From NCBI GenBank assembly GCA_035258565.1, contig DATFXF010000108.1:1-15062 (forward strand): DNA of 15,062 nucleotides, read 5' to 3'. Source of the DNA: DATFXF01 sp035258565 (lineage in GTDB: Bacteria > Acidobacteriota > Terriglobia > Acidiferrales > UBA7541). Positions 6,711 to 13,458 of the stretch are shown here, one piece after another; the first letter of the stretch is position 1, and the number at the start of each line of letters is the position of its first letter. The position numbers were made by a program, and so were the translations under genes. Under the pieces are notes generated by a model. The model had not been told where the DNA came from, did not search any database, and saw nothing but the letters and a program-made list of their open reading frames with translations.

Positions 6711-8123
6711 CTAGAGCTCGGCCAGACCTTGGTAGAAGTGCGCCATGGACTTGATCCCACCGAAGTAGTTCTCGAGCGCGATGTGTTCGTCTGGCGCATG
6801 AGCGTTTTCGTCCGGCAGGCCGAATCCCATCAGCAGGCAGGGGACTTTGAACGTATCATGCATTTCTGTGACGAAGGGGATGGAGCCGCCCTCGCGGATG
6901 AACACGGCCCGTTTGCCAAAACCCTTCTCGAGCGCCATGTGCGCCACTTCAAAGAATGGATGCGTGTAGCGCGCCACCCAGGGTTTGCCGGTGCTCATGA
7001 CCTCGAAGTTCAATTTCACCGTCTTGGGCAGCAGCTTGCGGATGTGCCGTTCGACCAGCCGCGAGATTTTGTCCGGATCCTGATTGGGCACGAGGCGCGT
7101 GGAAAACTTGGCGTAGGCCTTCGAAGGAATCACCGTCTTGGAGCCTTCGCCCGTATAGCCGCCCCAGACGCCGTTCAGCTCGAGCGTAGGCCGGCACCAC
7201 AACTGCTCGATGATCGAGTAGCCCCTCTCGCCGCACAGCCCTGGCGCACCGACGGTCTTGCGGAATTCCTTTTCCTTCCACGGCAGCGCATGGAGGGCCT
7301 TGCGCTCGGCGCGTGAGAGTGGTGCGACATCGTCGTAGAAGCCGGGGACAGCGACGCGGAAATTCTTGTCGTGCAGCTTGGCGAAGAGCTCACACAGAAT
7401 CGTGAGCGGATTGGGGACAGCGCCGCCGAACACGCCGGAATGCAGATCCTGCGCCGGGCCGGTGATTTCAATTTGATAGTAGTTTAGCCCGCGGAGGCCG
7501 TAGGTGATCGAAGGCACGCCACGGGCCAGCATGGACGTGTCGGAGACGACCAGCGCGTCGGCCTTGAGGCGCGGCCTGTTCGCCTGGACGAAGTCCCACA
7601 GGCTGACGCTGCCGACTTCCTCCTCGCCCTCGATGATCACCTTGACATTCACCGGCAGTTTCCCCGCCGTCTTGCGCAGAGATTCGAGCGCCTTGAGGTG
7701 GATGTGCACCTGGCCCTTGTCGTCGGCGGTGCCCCGCGCATAGAGGTTGCCTTCACGCACGGTAGGCTCGAAAGCGGGGGAGGTCCACAGTTCGAGTGGT
7801 TCGGGCGGCTGCACATCGTAGTGCCCGTAGAACAATACCGTCGGCTTCCCCGAGGCCTGCAGCGACTCGCCATACACGAGCGGGTGCATCCTCGTAGGAA
7901 CAATTTCCACCTTCTCCATGCCCGCCGCGCGCAGCCGATCGCCCACCCACTCCGCGGCCCGCTCGATATCCCGCTTGTGCTCGCTCTTCGTGCTGACGCT
8001 GGGAATCCGCAGGAACTCGAACAGTTCGTTCAGGTGCTCATCGTGCTTGCTCTCGAGGTATTGGAAGAGATTATTGCTCCCAGGGTAAACCCTGGGATTC
8101 CCTTGGTCCTTGCCGTTAGACAT
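6711..8123 (-). CDS. M20-family metallodipeptidase
   Basis: Cytosolic di-zinc peptidase, probably a dipeptidase of the carnosinase/PepV-like group, 470 residues. Metal ligands and catalytic residues are in their usual places: His101 and Asp103 in FYGHYDVQPPEP, Asp134/135 in ARGTADDKGQ, the general-base Glu in IIEGEEEVGS (167-168), Asp195 in VVSDTSM, and a C-terminal His in NAHAPDEH. The lid/dimerisation domain begins near GLRGLNYYQIEITG, with DLHSGVFGG typical of the dipeptidase branch. GGAGGT lies about 9 bases before the ATG. The gene is monocistronic: long gaps on both sides and a terminator downstream. The peptide substrate is not determinable; with a peptide-type transporter elsewhere in the window it could serve peptide utilisation, but they are not linked. 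Confidence 0.93.
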   Translation of the reverse strand: MSNGKDQGNPRVYPGSNNLFQYLESKHDEHLNELFEFLRIPSVSTKSEHKRDIERAAEWVGDRLRAAGMEKVEIVPTRMHPLVYGESLQASGKPTVLFYGHYDVQPPEPLELWTSPAFEPTVREGNLYARGTADDKGQVHIHLKALESLRKTAGKLPVNVKVIIEGEEEVGSVSLWDFVQANRPRLKADALVVSDTSMLARGVPSITYGLRGLNYYQIEITGPAQDLHSGVFGGAVPNPLTILCELFAKLHDKNFRVAVPGFYDDVAPLSRAERKALHALPWKEKEFRKTVGAPGLCGERGYSIIEQLWCRPTLELNGVWGGYTGEGSKTVIPSKAYAKFSTRLVPNQDPDKISRLVERHIRKLLPKTVKLNFEVMSTGKPWVARYTHPFFEVAHMALEKGFGKRAVFIREGGSIPFVTEMHDTFKVPCLLMGFGLPDENAHAPDEHIALENYFGGIKSMAHFYQGLAEL

Positions 8124-8502
8124 GAGCAGGTACCTCCAGAGAGGGCGTCACCAATACCACCCCGCTCAGGCGCACTCGGTCCTGAACGAATCCCACCGAT
8201 ACAGCCTCATTGCCGCCGAAAGCGACATGGAAACTGGCGTTTGCGTCTCGGTAGTCGCCGGTCCTGTTCATCCAGGGCTTCCCGCGTCCGTTCAGAATAT
8301 ATCATGCTCGCGGGTTTCGGGAATTGCTGGTGCCCAGCTCACTTCTCTGGAGAGGGTCTGACCGGCGTCCATTCTGATTCTAATTCCAGCCGCTGGAGAA
8401 GGCTCGAAGGCAGGGACACGAGGGGTAGCGGGTTCACGGCAGGCACACGACCTGAACGGCGGCATTGACTGGACCTCGCGAGTGCCGCAGCATGGCTAAA
8501 GG
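8124..8502. other. divergent intergenic region, 379 bases
   Basis: This spacer separates the minus-strand peptidase from the plus-strand PilZ gene. On the minus strand TATATT at 8301-8296 could be a -10, with a weak TTCCCG 16 bases upstream. On the plus strand TTGACT at 8465-8470 resembles a -35 but lacks a clear -10. No gene is seen. Confidence 0.35.
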
Positions 8503-8865
8503 ATGACAGAGACTCCTTACGAAAAGAGCCGGCGCAGCTCGCGCGTATTTATGCGCGTACGCGTGGTCGCCGAGGGCAAGAACCTGGAGGGCCGCAAGTT
8601 TCGCAAACCTTGCGAGACCATCGTCATCAACGCCCACGGCGGCTTGCTCTATCTCGACCAGGAGCTCGAAAACGGCGCAATGCTGGTCCTCAGCAATCCC
8701 TTCACTCAGGAAGAACAGGAGTGCCGCATCGTTTATCTCGGCGAAGCCTCGGAGAGAGGCCAACGCGTCGGCGTCGAGTTCCTCTCGCCCGCGCCGCATT
8801 TCTGGGGCGTGGATTTTGCGCTGGCGGATGGACCCGCACGCGCTGAGCCCGCCCCGTCCGCTTGA
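8503..8865 (+). CDS. PilZ domain protein
   Basis: A 120-residue stand-alone PilZ domain, the common receptor fold for cyclic di-GMP. The first ligand motif RxxxR is present as Arg10-Arg-Ser-Ser-Arg14 just before the first strand (RVFMRVRVVAEG). The second motif, normally D/N-x-S-x-x-G, appears as Asn43-Ala-His-Gly-Gly (VINAHGGLLYL), so the Ser is His and spacing to the final Gly is altered. The remaining beta-strands (AMLVLSNPF, ECRIVYLGE, RVGVEFL) are well formed. ATG 8503 is preceded directly by TAAAGG, a poorly spaced Shine-Dalgarno. Binding to cyclic di-GMP is therefore uncertain. It sits 235 bases before a second, larger PilZ gene on the same strand. Confidence 0.8.
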   Translation: MTETPYEKSRRSSRVFMRVRVVAEGKNLEGRKFRKPCETIVINAHGGLLYLDQELENGAMLVLSNPFTQEEQECRIVYLGEASERGQRVGVEFLSPAPHFWGVDFALADGPARAEPAPSA

Positions 8866-9100
8866 GGCCACGTCCTCAGCTCTTGTGACCCCTTCGCTTG
8901 CACTTTATGTTTTCCGCAACGGTGGCTTTTGGCGTTCACTCAACCAAGCTTTCTAGGCAACTGGCGTCGAAACAAAGGCTTCCTAAAGATTGACAGCATT
9001 TTGGGCAACAAGGGAGATAGAATATGGAGTTATCTGGATTTTTTTGAATGAGCCTCCGATCGACGGGCTTGCCGGTGTGCGTACGGCGAAGGTTCACCCC

Positions 9101-10366
9101 ATGAGAACGACGTCTGAAATCAACGACGGCACGAGGACGATAAAGCCCGAACGCCGCCTTAGCTCAAGGAAGAAGCTCGACCAAGTTGTCTACATCGACT
9201 TGCAGCCGGGTAATGGTGGTGTGGTGTCGGATATCTCCCAAGGAGGCCTCGGCTTCCACGCCGTCCGTCCTGTTCAACAAGCCGGGCCGATTCGTTTCTG
9301 GTTCTCGCTCCGGGCCGGCGACCGAATCGAAGCGACTGGTGAACTGGCCTGGACGGATGAAACGAAAAAAGCAGGAGGCCTGCGGTTCACTAACTTGTCC
9401 CAAAGCGCGCGGGAAAAAATCCGCAACTACCTCGTTCAATCGTCCGTGCCGATACCTTCTGGCAGCGCGTTCCGAGACCCGGCCGCTGCTCCAAACGAGT
9501 CTGCTTTCCTCCCTGTCGAACCGGATGAAGAGGACATGCCGGCATCGTATGTTCCCCGCCCCCACGAAGCGGCTTCACCCCAGAAGGAGGCTCCAACGAT
9601 AATACCCAGCCAGTTCGGCCTGTCTTCTCCGGAACCCGAGCCCCTGTGGGAGCCGATTCCGGCGGCGGGGCCAGATCCCGCCCACCGCCCGCAATTCCTT
9701 CGCGGCGTCATCACCGGAGTCCTCCTTTCAGCGCTCGTAGCAGCAGCAGCCGCATTCCTCTATCACACGCACCGCCGCGAGGTGGGTGGCTCCCTGATTC
9801 GCCTAGGAGAGAGCATCGCGTCACAAAAGGCGCCGCCGGCTCCTGCGGCGGCCCCAGCTTCCAATCCCTCCTCAGCGGACGCTCGCTCTGCCGACAAAAT
9901 GAGGAAAGGTGAAGCATCACCCCAAGAACCCAAGGCACAAATGGCGGCGCCGGCCGCTCCCACTTCTAACCTCCCCCCGGCGGACGGTGCGTTCGCCGAC
10001 AATACGAAGGCAGAGACGTCCTCGATCGGATCCGCAGTGAACCCCGTGACGCCCGCTCCCGCAAGACAGAGTCCGAGGACCTCGCAACCCCAGAACAGCG
10101 GCGAGTCGGAACTGGCTGTGGCGGAGCGATACTTGAATGGAACCTATGGCAGAAGGGATGCGATCACAGGAGCGCGGTGGCTTTGGGCCGCGGTAAAAAA
10201 TGGCAGCACCACTGCCGAGGTTCTGTTGGCCGATCTTTACCGCCGCGGGGACGGCGTCGCAAAGAGCTGTGAACAGGCGCGTGTGCTGCTCGTTGCGGCG
10301 TCGAGAAGAGGCCATGTCGAAGCCATGCAGAAGTTGCGGGAATTGAACAGGTACGGTTGCCCTTAG
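9101..10366 (+). CDS. PilZ - transmembrane - Sel1-like repeat protein
   Basis: A 421-residue membrane protein that probably links cyclic di-GMP binding to a periplasmic repeat domain. I take ATG 9101 (MRTTSEINDG), 8 bases after GAAGG; the frame is open from a TTG at 8990 but that part is coding-unlike. The PilZ domain occupies about 18-112 with both ligand motifs intact: Arg19-x3-Arg23 (RRLSSR) and Asp44-x-Ser46-x2-Gly49 (SDISQGGLGF). A Pro/Glu-rich linker leads to one membrane helix at about 199-222. A Pro/Ala/Ser-rich stretch follows, containing a degenerate internal duplication (APASNPSSADARSAD at 252-265 against APTSNLPPADGAFAD at 286-300). The C terminus (about 336-421) has Sel1/TPR-like helices: AERYLNGTYG, ARWLWAAVKNG, LLADLYRRGDGVAKS, ARVLLVAASRRGH. 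Target unknown. Confidence 0.78.
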   Translation: MRTTSEINDGTRTIKPERRLSSRKKLDQVVYIDLQPGNGGVVSDISQGGLGFHAVRPVQQAGPIRFWFSLRAGDRIEATGELAWTDETKKAGGLRFTNLSQSAREKIRNYLVQSSVPIPSGSAFRDPAAAPNESAFLPVEPDEEDMPASYVPRPHEAASPQKEAPTIIPSQFGLSSPEPEPLWEPIPAAGPDPAHRPQFLRGVITGVLLSALVAAAAAFLYHTHRREVGGSLIRLGESIASQKAPPAPAAAPASNPSSADARSADKMRKGEASPQEPKAQMAAPAAPTSNLPPADGAFADNTKAETSSIGSAVNPVTPAPARQSPRTSQPQNSGESELAVAERYLNGTYGRRDAITGARWLWAAVKNGSTTAEVLLADLYRRGDGVAKSCEQARVLLVAASRRGHVEAMQKLRELNRYGCP

Positions 10367-10554
10367 CGGCCTCGTCGAGCGAACGCCAGGGTAGGCCCGG
10401 TCAATCCATCCGTTGATGCCGCGGGAGGAGCTTTCTGACTTAGCCTAGGTTGTTCTTCTGCCGATGTCCAAAGCATATAGTTCTTCGGAACATCGGAGTA
10501 GATAAAAATTATAGATACAATGCGTGACGGAAGGGAGCCACAAGCAGAGTCGGC
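10367..10554. other. intergenic stretch after the PilZ-Sel1 gene
   Basis: No gene is seen. The notable element is CCGATGT at 10461-10467 facing ACATCGG at 10490-10496, enclosing GTTC-TTCG-GAAC (10480-10491), a UUCG tetraloop hairpin; the two pairings overlap and are alternatives. There is no T run, so it is not a standard terminator. Confidence 0.35.
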
Positions 10555-10689
10555 TCAGGTAGTGGAAGGGTTTTGTTCTTGCGCGAAAAGAATCTGCGAC
10601 TCCGCCGACGTCTGGGCGTAGCCCTGCTGGTGCATGTCGGCCGCATAGGAATCCATATAGGACTCAATGGTGTGTGGTTGGTCGCTACC
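10555..10689 (-). pseudogene. possible N-terminal remnant of a tyrosine recombinase
   Basis: A 44-codon open stretch on the minus strand, ending at TGA 10557-10555, reads HTIESYMDSYAADMHQQGYA and then QTSAESQILFA before losing similarity. The pattern (start of helix 1, 'QxGYxxxSxxxxI') resembles the SAM-like core-binding domain that opens phage-type integrases. Everything after it is missing, so this would be a decayed fragment. It lies just beyond the MazF remnant on the same strand, consistent with mobile-element debris. The resemblance is from memory of the family and is short. Confidence 0.35.
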
Positions 10690-10705
10690 TTATCCGTTCA
10701 GCAAA

Positions 10706-11052
10706 TCAACGATGGAATCCTTTTGGTGGCAAGAAACCGAGTGCCCTAACCACGCATTGCGTAATCTCAAAAAGTTGCGACTCGCCTTGTTTCGGCGTAT
10801 CAAGTTCTCTTTTCTCACAACGCTGATATTTTCTGTCTGAACATCGCAAGCGTCTTTTAGGTTTGTCTGACCCGGCTGTAGGCGAGTATGCGTAGGAACA
10901 TCTCTCAGCGTTGTGGACAGGGGCACAACCAAGACGGAATTTGCCTGTTGATTCTGATTTCGGGCTTCGATCGAAACGACGATGACAGCCACAGTCCTTT
11001 TTCGGTTGGATCACGTAGGATGCTTAGCGAACCAGATTTCACCGCGACGTGG
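10706..11052 (-). pseudogene. decayed PemK/MazF-type toxin gene
   Basis: MazF/PemK toxins are mRNA interferases. Reading from 11052 on the minus strand gives PRRGEIWFAKHPT, the family's N-terminal motif, then an in-frame TGA at 11013-11011. The same frame continues with VAVIVVSIEARNQ, SVLVVPLSTTLRDVPTHTRL, LKDACDVQTENISVVRKENL, all typical core blocks. At about 10796-10803 the frame shifts, and the C-terminal helix appears in the neighbouring frame as PKQGESQLFEITQCVVRALG before TGA at 10706. A nonsense codon plus a frameshift means no active toxin. No start codon is evident before PRRGEIW. An antitoxin tail may lie just upstream (see 11095-11200). Confidence 0.72.
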
Positions 11053-11094
11053 TGCTGGAAGAAGCGGCTGCGGTGATTGCCCTCGGCCACTTCT

Positions 11095-11200
11095 TTATTC
11101 TTCCACGACTTGGCTTTCGGCAAACGCAGCCCATTCGCGCTCTTCTTCGCGCTCCGGCCTACGATGCAACCAGTATGCAACCGGTGGACGGGGCTTCGTT
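11095..11200 (-). pseudogene. possible antitoxin C-terminal remnant upstream of the mazF-like pseudogene
   Basis: An open minus-strand stretch ends in PEREEEREWAAFAESQVVEE and a stop, directly before the MazF-like reading. Charged, Glu/Arg-rich tails of this kind are common at the C terminus of MazE-like antitoxins, and the position fits an antitoxin-toxin pair. No DNA-binding N-terminal domain is seen before the tRNA gene is reached. This is weak and could be chance. Confidence 0.25.
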
Positions 11201-11227
11201 TTGTAACTATCTGTCAGAGTGTAGAAT
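11201..11227 (+). promoter_or_regulatory. probable promoter of tRNA-Ser
   Basis: TAGAAT at 11222-11227 (5 of 6 to the -10 consensus) ends 9 bases before the tRNA. TTGTAA at 11201-11206 could be the -35, with a short 15-base spacer. Confidence 0.45.
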
Positions 11228-11236
11228 AGTCGGCGC

Positions 11237-11326
11237 GGAGGAGTGGCCGAGCGGTTGAAGGCGGCGGTCTTGAAAACCGTTAGGCCCGCAAGGGTCTCGG
11301 GGGTTCGAATCCCTCCTCCTCCGCCA
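11237..11326 (+). tRNA. tRNA-Ser (anticodon UGA)
   Basis: A 90-nucleotide class II tRNA with encoded CCA. The acceptor stem GGAGGAG (11237-11243) pairs with CTCCTCC (11316-11322), followed by discriminator G and CCA at 11324-11326. The anticodon arm is CGGTCTTGAAAACCG with loop CTTGAAA, giving anticodon TGA for serine UCA codons. A long variable arm (TTAGGCCCGCAAGGGTCTCG region) and a T-loop GGTTCGAATCC are as expected for tRNA-Ser. An integrase gene starts 90 bases downstream, so the 3' end of this tRNA is the probable attachment site of the element to the right. Confidence 0.96.
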
Positions 11327-11376
11327 ATCCTTCTCAGCATCAAAAACCACAGTAAACATGCGGCTCTCGTGGCGTC

Positions 11377-11406
11377 TTGAGAATCGTGTGACAATCTTGC
11401 TACAAT
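11377..11406 (+). promoter_or_regulatory. integrase promoter, predicted near-leaderless
   Basis: TTGAGA at 11377-11382 and TACAAT at 11401-11406 each match the sigma70 consensus at 5 of 6 positions with an 18-base spacer. The integrase ATG follows only 10 bases after the -10, so the transcript would begin about 2-4 bases before the ATG. The lack of any Shine-Dalgarno sequence agrees with this. Confidence 0.6.
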
Positions 11407-11416
11407 CCTGGGCAAG

Positions 11417-12583
11417 ATGGCCCGCATCTACATCCGCCGCAAAGAGCCTGGGAAGGGCTGGCGTTACAGGGCCGTTCCGAAGGGCGGTGGTCGCCTTCCT
11501 ACGGTCGAGCCGAGCACAAAGTTCTACGTCCGCTACCCGGACGTCTCGGGCAAGTTCGTTTGGAGCCATGCCTACGACACGTTGGAGGAGGCACGGGAAG
11601 AGGCTGCCGGGTTCGAGGAACACAGAGGCATAACTGCGGGCCGGATTCCAGTTGAAACCGCTATCAGGAGATTCCTCGAAGACGCCCGGAAAACAAAGAA
11701 GCGGAAGACTGTCATCGGCTACGAGCACAACCTCCGGCAGTTCCAAGAGTCGCTCGACAAGAAACCCCGGTTCATAGATGAAGTCACAAAGCAGACCCTC
11801 TCCGACTTCCGAGATTTCCTAGCCGACAAAGGATACGAAGCCCGGACTCAGCACAACCGACTGATGACTGTGCTCTCGCTGGTGAAGAAGAACAAAATCA
11901 AGACCGACTTCTCTCTCACAGCGGATTTGCCTGAGTTCGAGGAGGAGCCTGCCGTTCCCTATACCGACGAGGAATTGGAGAAGCTGTTTGCCGCAATGAG
12001 TGCCGAGGATAGCCTCCGCTACAAATTCTTCCTCGGCTCGGGCTGCCGTGACAAGGAAGTGACGTTCGCAGCGTGGCAGGACATTGATTTCGCCAAGGGC
12101 CTCTACCACGTCCGCCGCAAAGAAGACGTAGGGTTCACACCGAAAAGGCATGAAAGCCGAACCGTCCCACTACCGAAGAGCCTGCTGACACTACTCAAAG
12201 AGCGTCAGAAGCATCCTCCACACCCTCGATGGATTTTCGTGAACGAGGAGGGTAGACCCGACAACCACTTCCTTCGGAAGTTGAAGAGAATTGCGCTGCA
12301 CGCTGCTCTGAACTGCGGCCAATGTAAAACGACGGTCACGAAAGGCCGGTACGAACGCAAATATCGGGTCGAAGTGACCTGCAAGACTGACCCTGTTTGC
12401 GAGCACTGGTATCTACATCGCTTCCGCAAGACCTGTGCCACACGCTGGCAGGAGCATGGGATTCCAGTCCGCACCATCCAGGCGTGGCTTGGTCACAAGA
12501 ACCTCGAAACCACGATGATCTACCTCGGTGTGACCGACGTGGACAAGCTACGTGGGCAGATTGACAAGGCGTTTGGGGATTAG
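11417..12583 (+). CDS. tyrosine-type site-specific integrase with Cys4 insertion
   Basis: A 388-residue phage-type integrase that would recombine the element into the neighbouring tRNA-Ser. An N-terminal arm-binding region (1-75) precedes the SAM-like core-binding domain (about 78-165, with TVIGYEHNLRQF and DFRDFLADKG). The catalytic domain has Arg211 (GSGCRDKEV), a beta-hairpin Lys at 243 (TPKRHESRTVPL), His334-x2-Arg337 (LHRFRKT), His360 (AWLGHKN) and nucleophile Tyr369 (TTMIYLG), so all catalytic residues are present. Between the Lys and the HxxR motif is an insertion with Cys300-x2-Cys303 and Cys322-x5-Cys328, resembling a small zinc ribbon; similar insertions occur in a clade of related integrases. 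It is transcribed away from the tRNA and appears intact. Codon use and Lys/Glu content differ somewhat from the core genes to the left. Confidence 0.93.
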   Translation: MARIYIRRKEPGKGWRYRAVPKGGGRLPTVEPSTKFYVRYPDVSGKFVWSHAYDTLEEAREEAAGFEEHRGITAGRIPVETAIRRFLEDARKTKKRKTVIGYEHNLRQFQESLDKKPRFIDEVTKQTLSDFRDFLADKGYEARTQHNRLMTVLSLVKKNKIKTDFSLTADLPEFEEEPAVPYTDEELEKLFAAMSAEDSLRYKFFLGSGCRDKEVTFAAWQDIDFAKGLYHVRRKEDVGFTPKRHESRTVPLPKSLLTLLKERQKHPPHPRWIFVNEEGRPDNHFLRKLKRIALHAALNCGQCKTTVTKGRYERKYRVEVTCKTDPVCEHWYLHRFRKTCATRWQEHGIPVRTIQAWLGHKNLETTMIYLGVTDVDKLRGQIDKAFGD

Positions 12584-12585
12584 GT

Positions 12586-12782
12586 GTGAAAGGCACCACT
12601 GTCGTCAACACAGTGCTGCGGGACGGGAAACTGCAGCGTGAAGAGATGTTCTCGCCGCCGGAAATGCAGAAGCGTGCGGAGCGGCTGCTGCGCGAGGGGA
12701 GAATGCCTCCATGGACGCTTTTCTCGAATCGGTCGAGAGGTTGGCGCGGAAGCACGCCCCGAAGCCTAAGGCTTCATCTTAA
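12586..12782 (+). pseudogene. small integrase-linked ORF, split by a -1 frameshift
   Basis: Two bases after the integrase stop a GTG (12586) opens a reading KGTTVVNTVLRDGKLQREEM, then FSPPEMQKRAERLLREGRMP. In that frame it then turns into Pro/Arg/Ser-rich, coding-unlike sequence. One base back, from ATG 12711, the neighbouring frame reads MDAFLESVERLARKHAPKPK and ends at TAA 12780-12782. Adding one T at CCTCC (12706-12710) would join them into a protein of about 65 residues, highly charged and helical, ending in a basic tail. It may be a small accessory protein translated together with the integrase, now broken, or made by -1 slippage, or subject to an assembly error. I do not recognise the family. 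The long plus-strand frame that continues to 13425 is not coding-like. Confidence 0.5.
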
Positions 12783-12915
12783 CCCTCTTCAAGAACTCGT
12801 CCACGGCCCTTCTAACCAGCCAGCTCAACCCTCTCTGCCTAAACACCTCGTCGTCGCTCGCACTGAGCGCGGCCCATGCCGAGGATCGCGGCCAGGTTTG
12901 AGAGTGACATACCGA

Positions 12916-13365
12916 TCACTGCACCTTTGCGTCCGGTGGTCGCCGCCTCGCGAGTACGGCCTTCCGCACAACCCAAACAATAAACACCACAAAAAGAAGG
13001 CCCGTGAGACCTTTGCCCCCTTGCTCGGGGCTCACCAACGTGGCGCCCGCGCAGGCCCAGACGACGAAGCCCATAACCGGGTATTCGTCGAGAGCAATGA
13101 TCTCTCCATCGACGACCGTGTTTTCTGGAAGCTCGTCAAGAGCTTGGTGCACAAGCGGATACTGCCTGCTGAAGGACTTGTGGCGTCTGGAAAAGAGATT
13201 CAGCTTGCCTTCCGATTTGATGGCGACGGCGCGATATCCATCCAGCTTGATTTCATAAACCCATTGTGGACCGTCCGGGAGTTTCGTTACGGCAAGACAT
13301 TCCATCGGTTCTATGAATGTGGCCGAGCCAGGTGGAAGAGAGTCAAGCTTCCTGTCCTTTCTCAC
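12916..13365 (-). pseudogene. truncated ATP-dependent DNA ligase (LigD ligase domain) fused to membrane tail
   Basis: LigD-type ligases seal double-strand breaks in bacterial end joining. From GTG 13365, with GAGG about 7 bases before it, residues 1-94 match the start of a stand-alone ligase: ATFIEPMECLAVTKLP, VYEIKLDGYRAVAIKS with the adenylated nucleophile Lys40, LNLFSRRHKSF, and VVDGEIIALDE with Glu88. At residue 94 (about base 13083) the ligase similarity stops, and the frame continues into two hydrophobic segments (MGFVVWACAGATLV, GLLFVVFIVWVVRKAV) and a basic end. The rest of the adenylation domain and the OB fold, some 200 residues, are missing. It is therefore a 5'-intact, 3'-deleted gene joined to the tail of an unrelated two-helix protein. 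No Ku gene is seen. Confidence 0.72.
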
Positions 13366-13412
13366 CTATTTCCTCGCCGAGCACACTGTGGTTTTTCAGC
13401 GCTAGTCCTCTC

Positions 13413-13418
13413 TATAAT
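13413..13418 (+). promoter_or_regulatory. -10 element (TATAAT) of the secreted protein gene
   Basis: A perfect TATAAT lies 40 bases before the preferred ATG at 13459, in the short divergent spacer after the ligase start. The region 16-18 bases further up (GGTTTT) is a poor -35, so an activator may be needed. Confidence 0.4.
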
Positions 13419-13458
13419 TGCATGACTCGGTTTCCCATGCCGGATGGCGAGGCGGAGC

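Noticed and set aside
8990..9100. TTGACA at 8990-8995 with TAGAAT at about 9018 as a promoter for the PilZ-Sel1 gene
   Set aside because: The spacer is 22 bases, too long for a sigma70 promoter.
11095..11427. Minus-strand reading across the tRNA containing GGGGGIRTPETLAG
   Set aside because: This is the familiar spurious translation of the antisense strand of tRNA-Ser; only its last 35 codons, beyond the tRNA, were considered as a possible antitoxin remnant.
11207..11746. Minus-strand 179-residue reading with RRRRDSNPRDPCG
   Set aside because: Also an antisense tRNA-Ser translation that overlaps the integrase start.
12766..12870. Minus-strand tail reading RGLSWLVRRAVDEFLKRVKM
   Set aside because: Coding-like for about 30 residues but no start, no upstream support and opposite to the small ORF; too short to call.
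12783..13425. Continuation of the 12586 frame to 13425
   Set aside because: After the frameshift the composition is coding-unlike and it lies opposite the ligase fragment.
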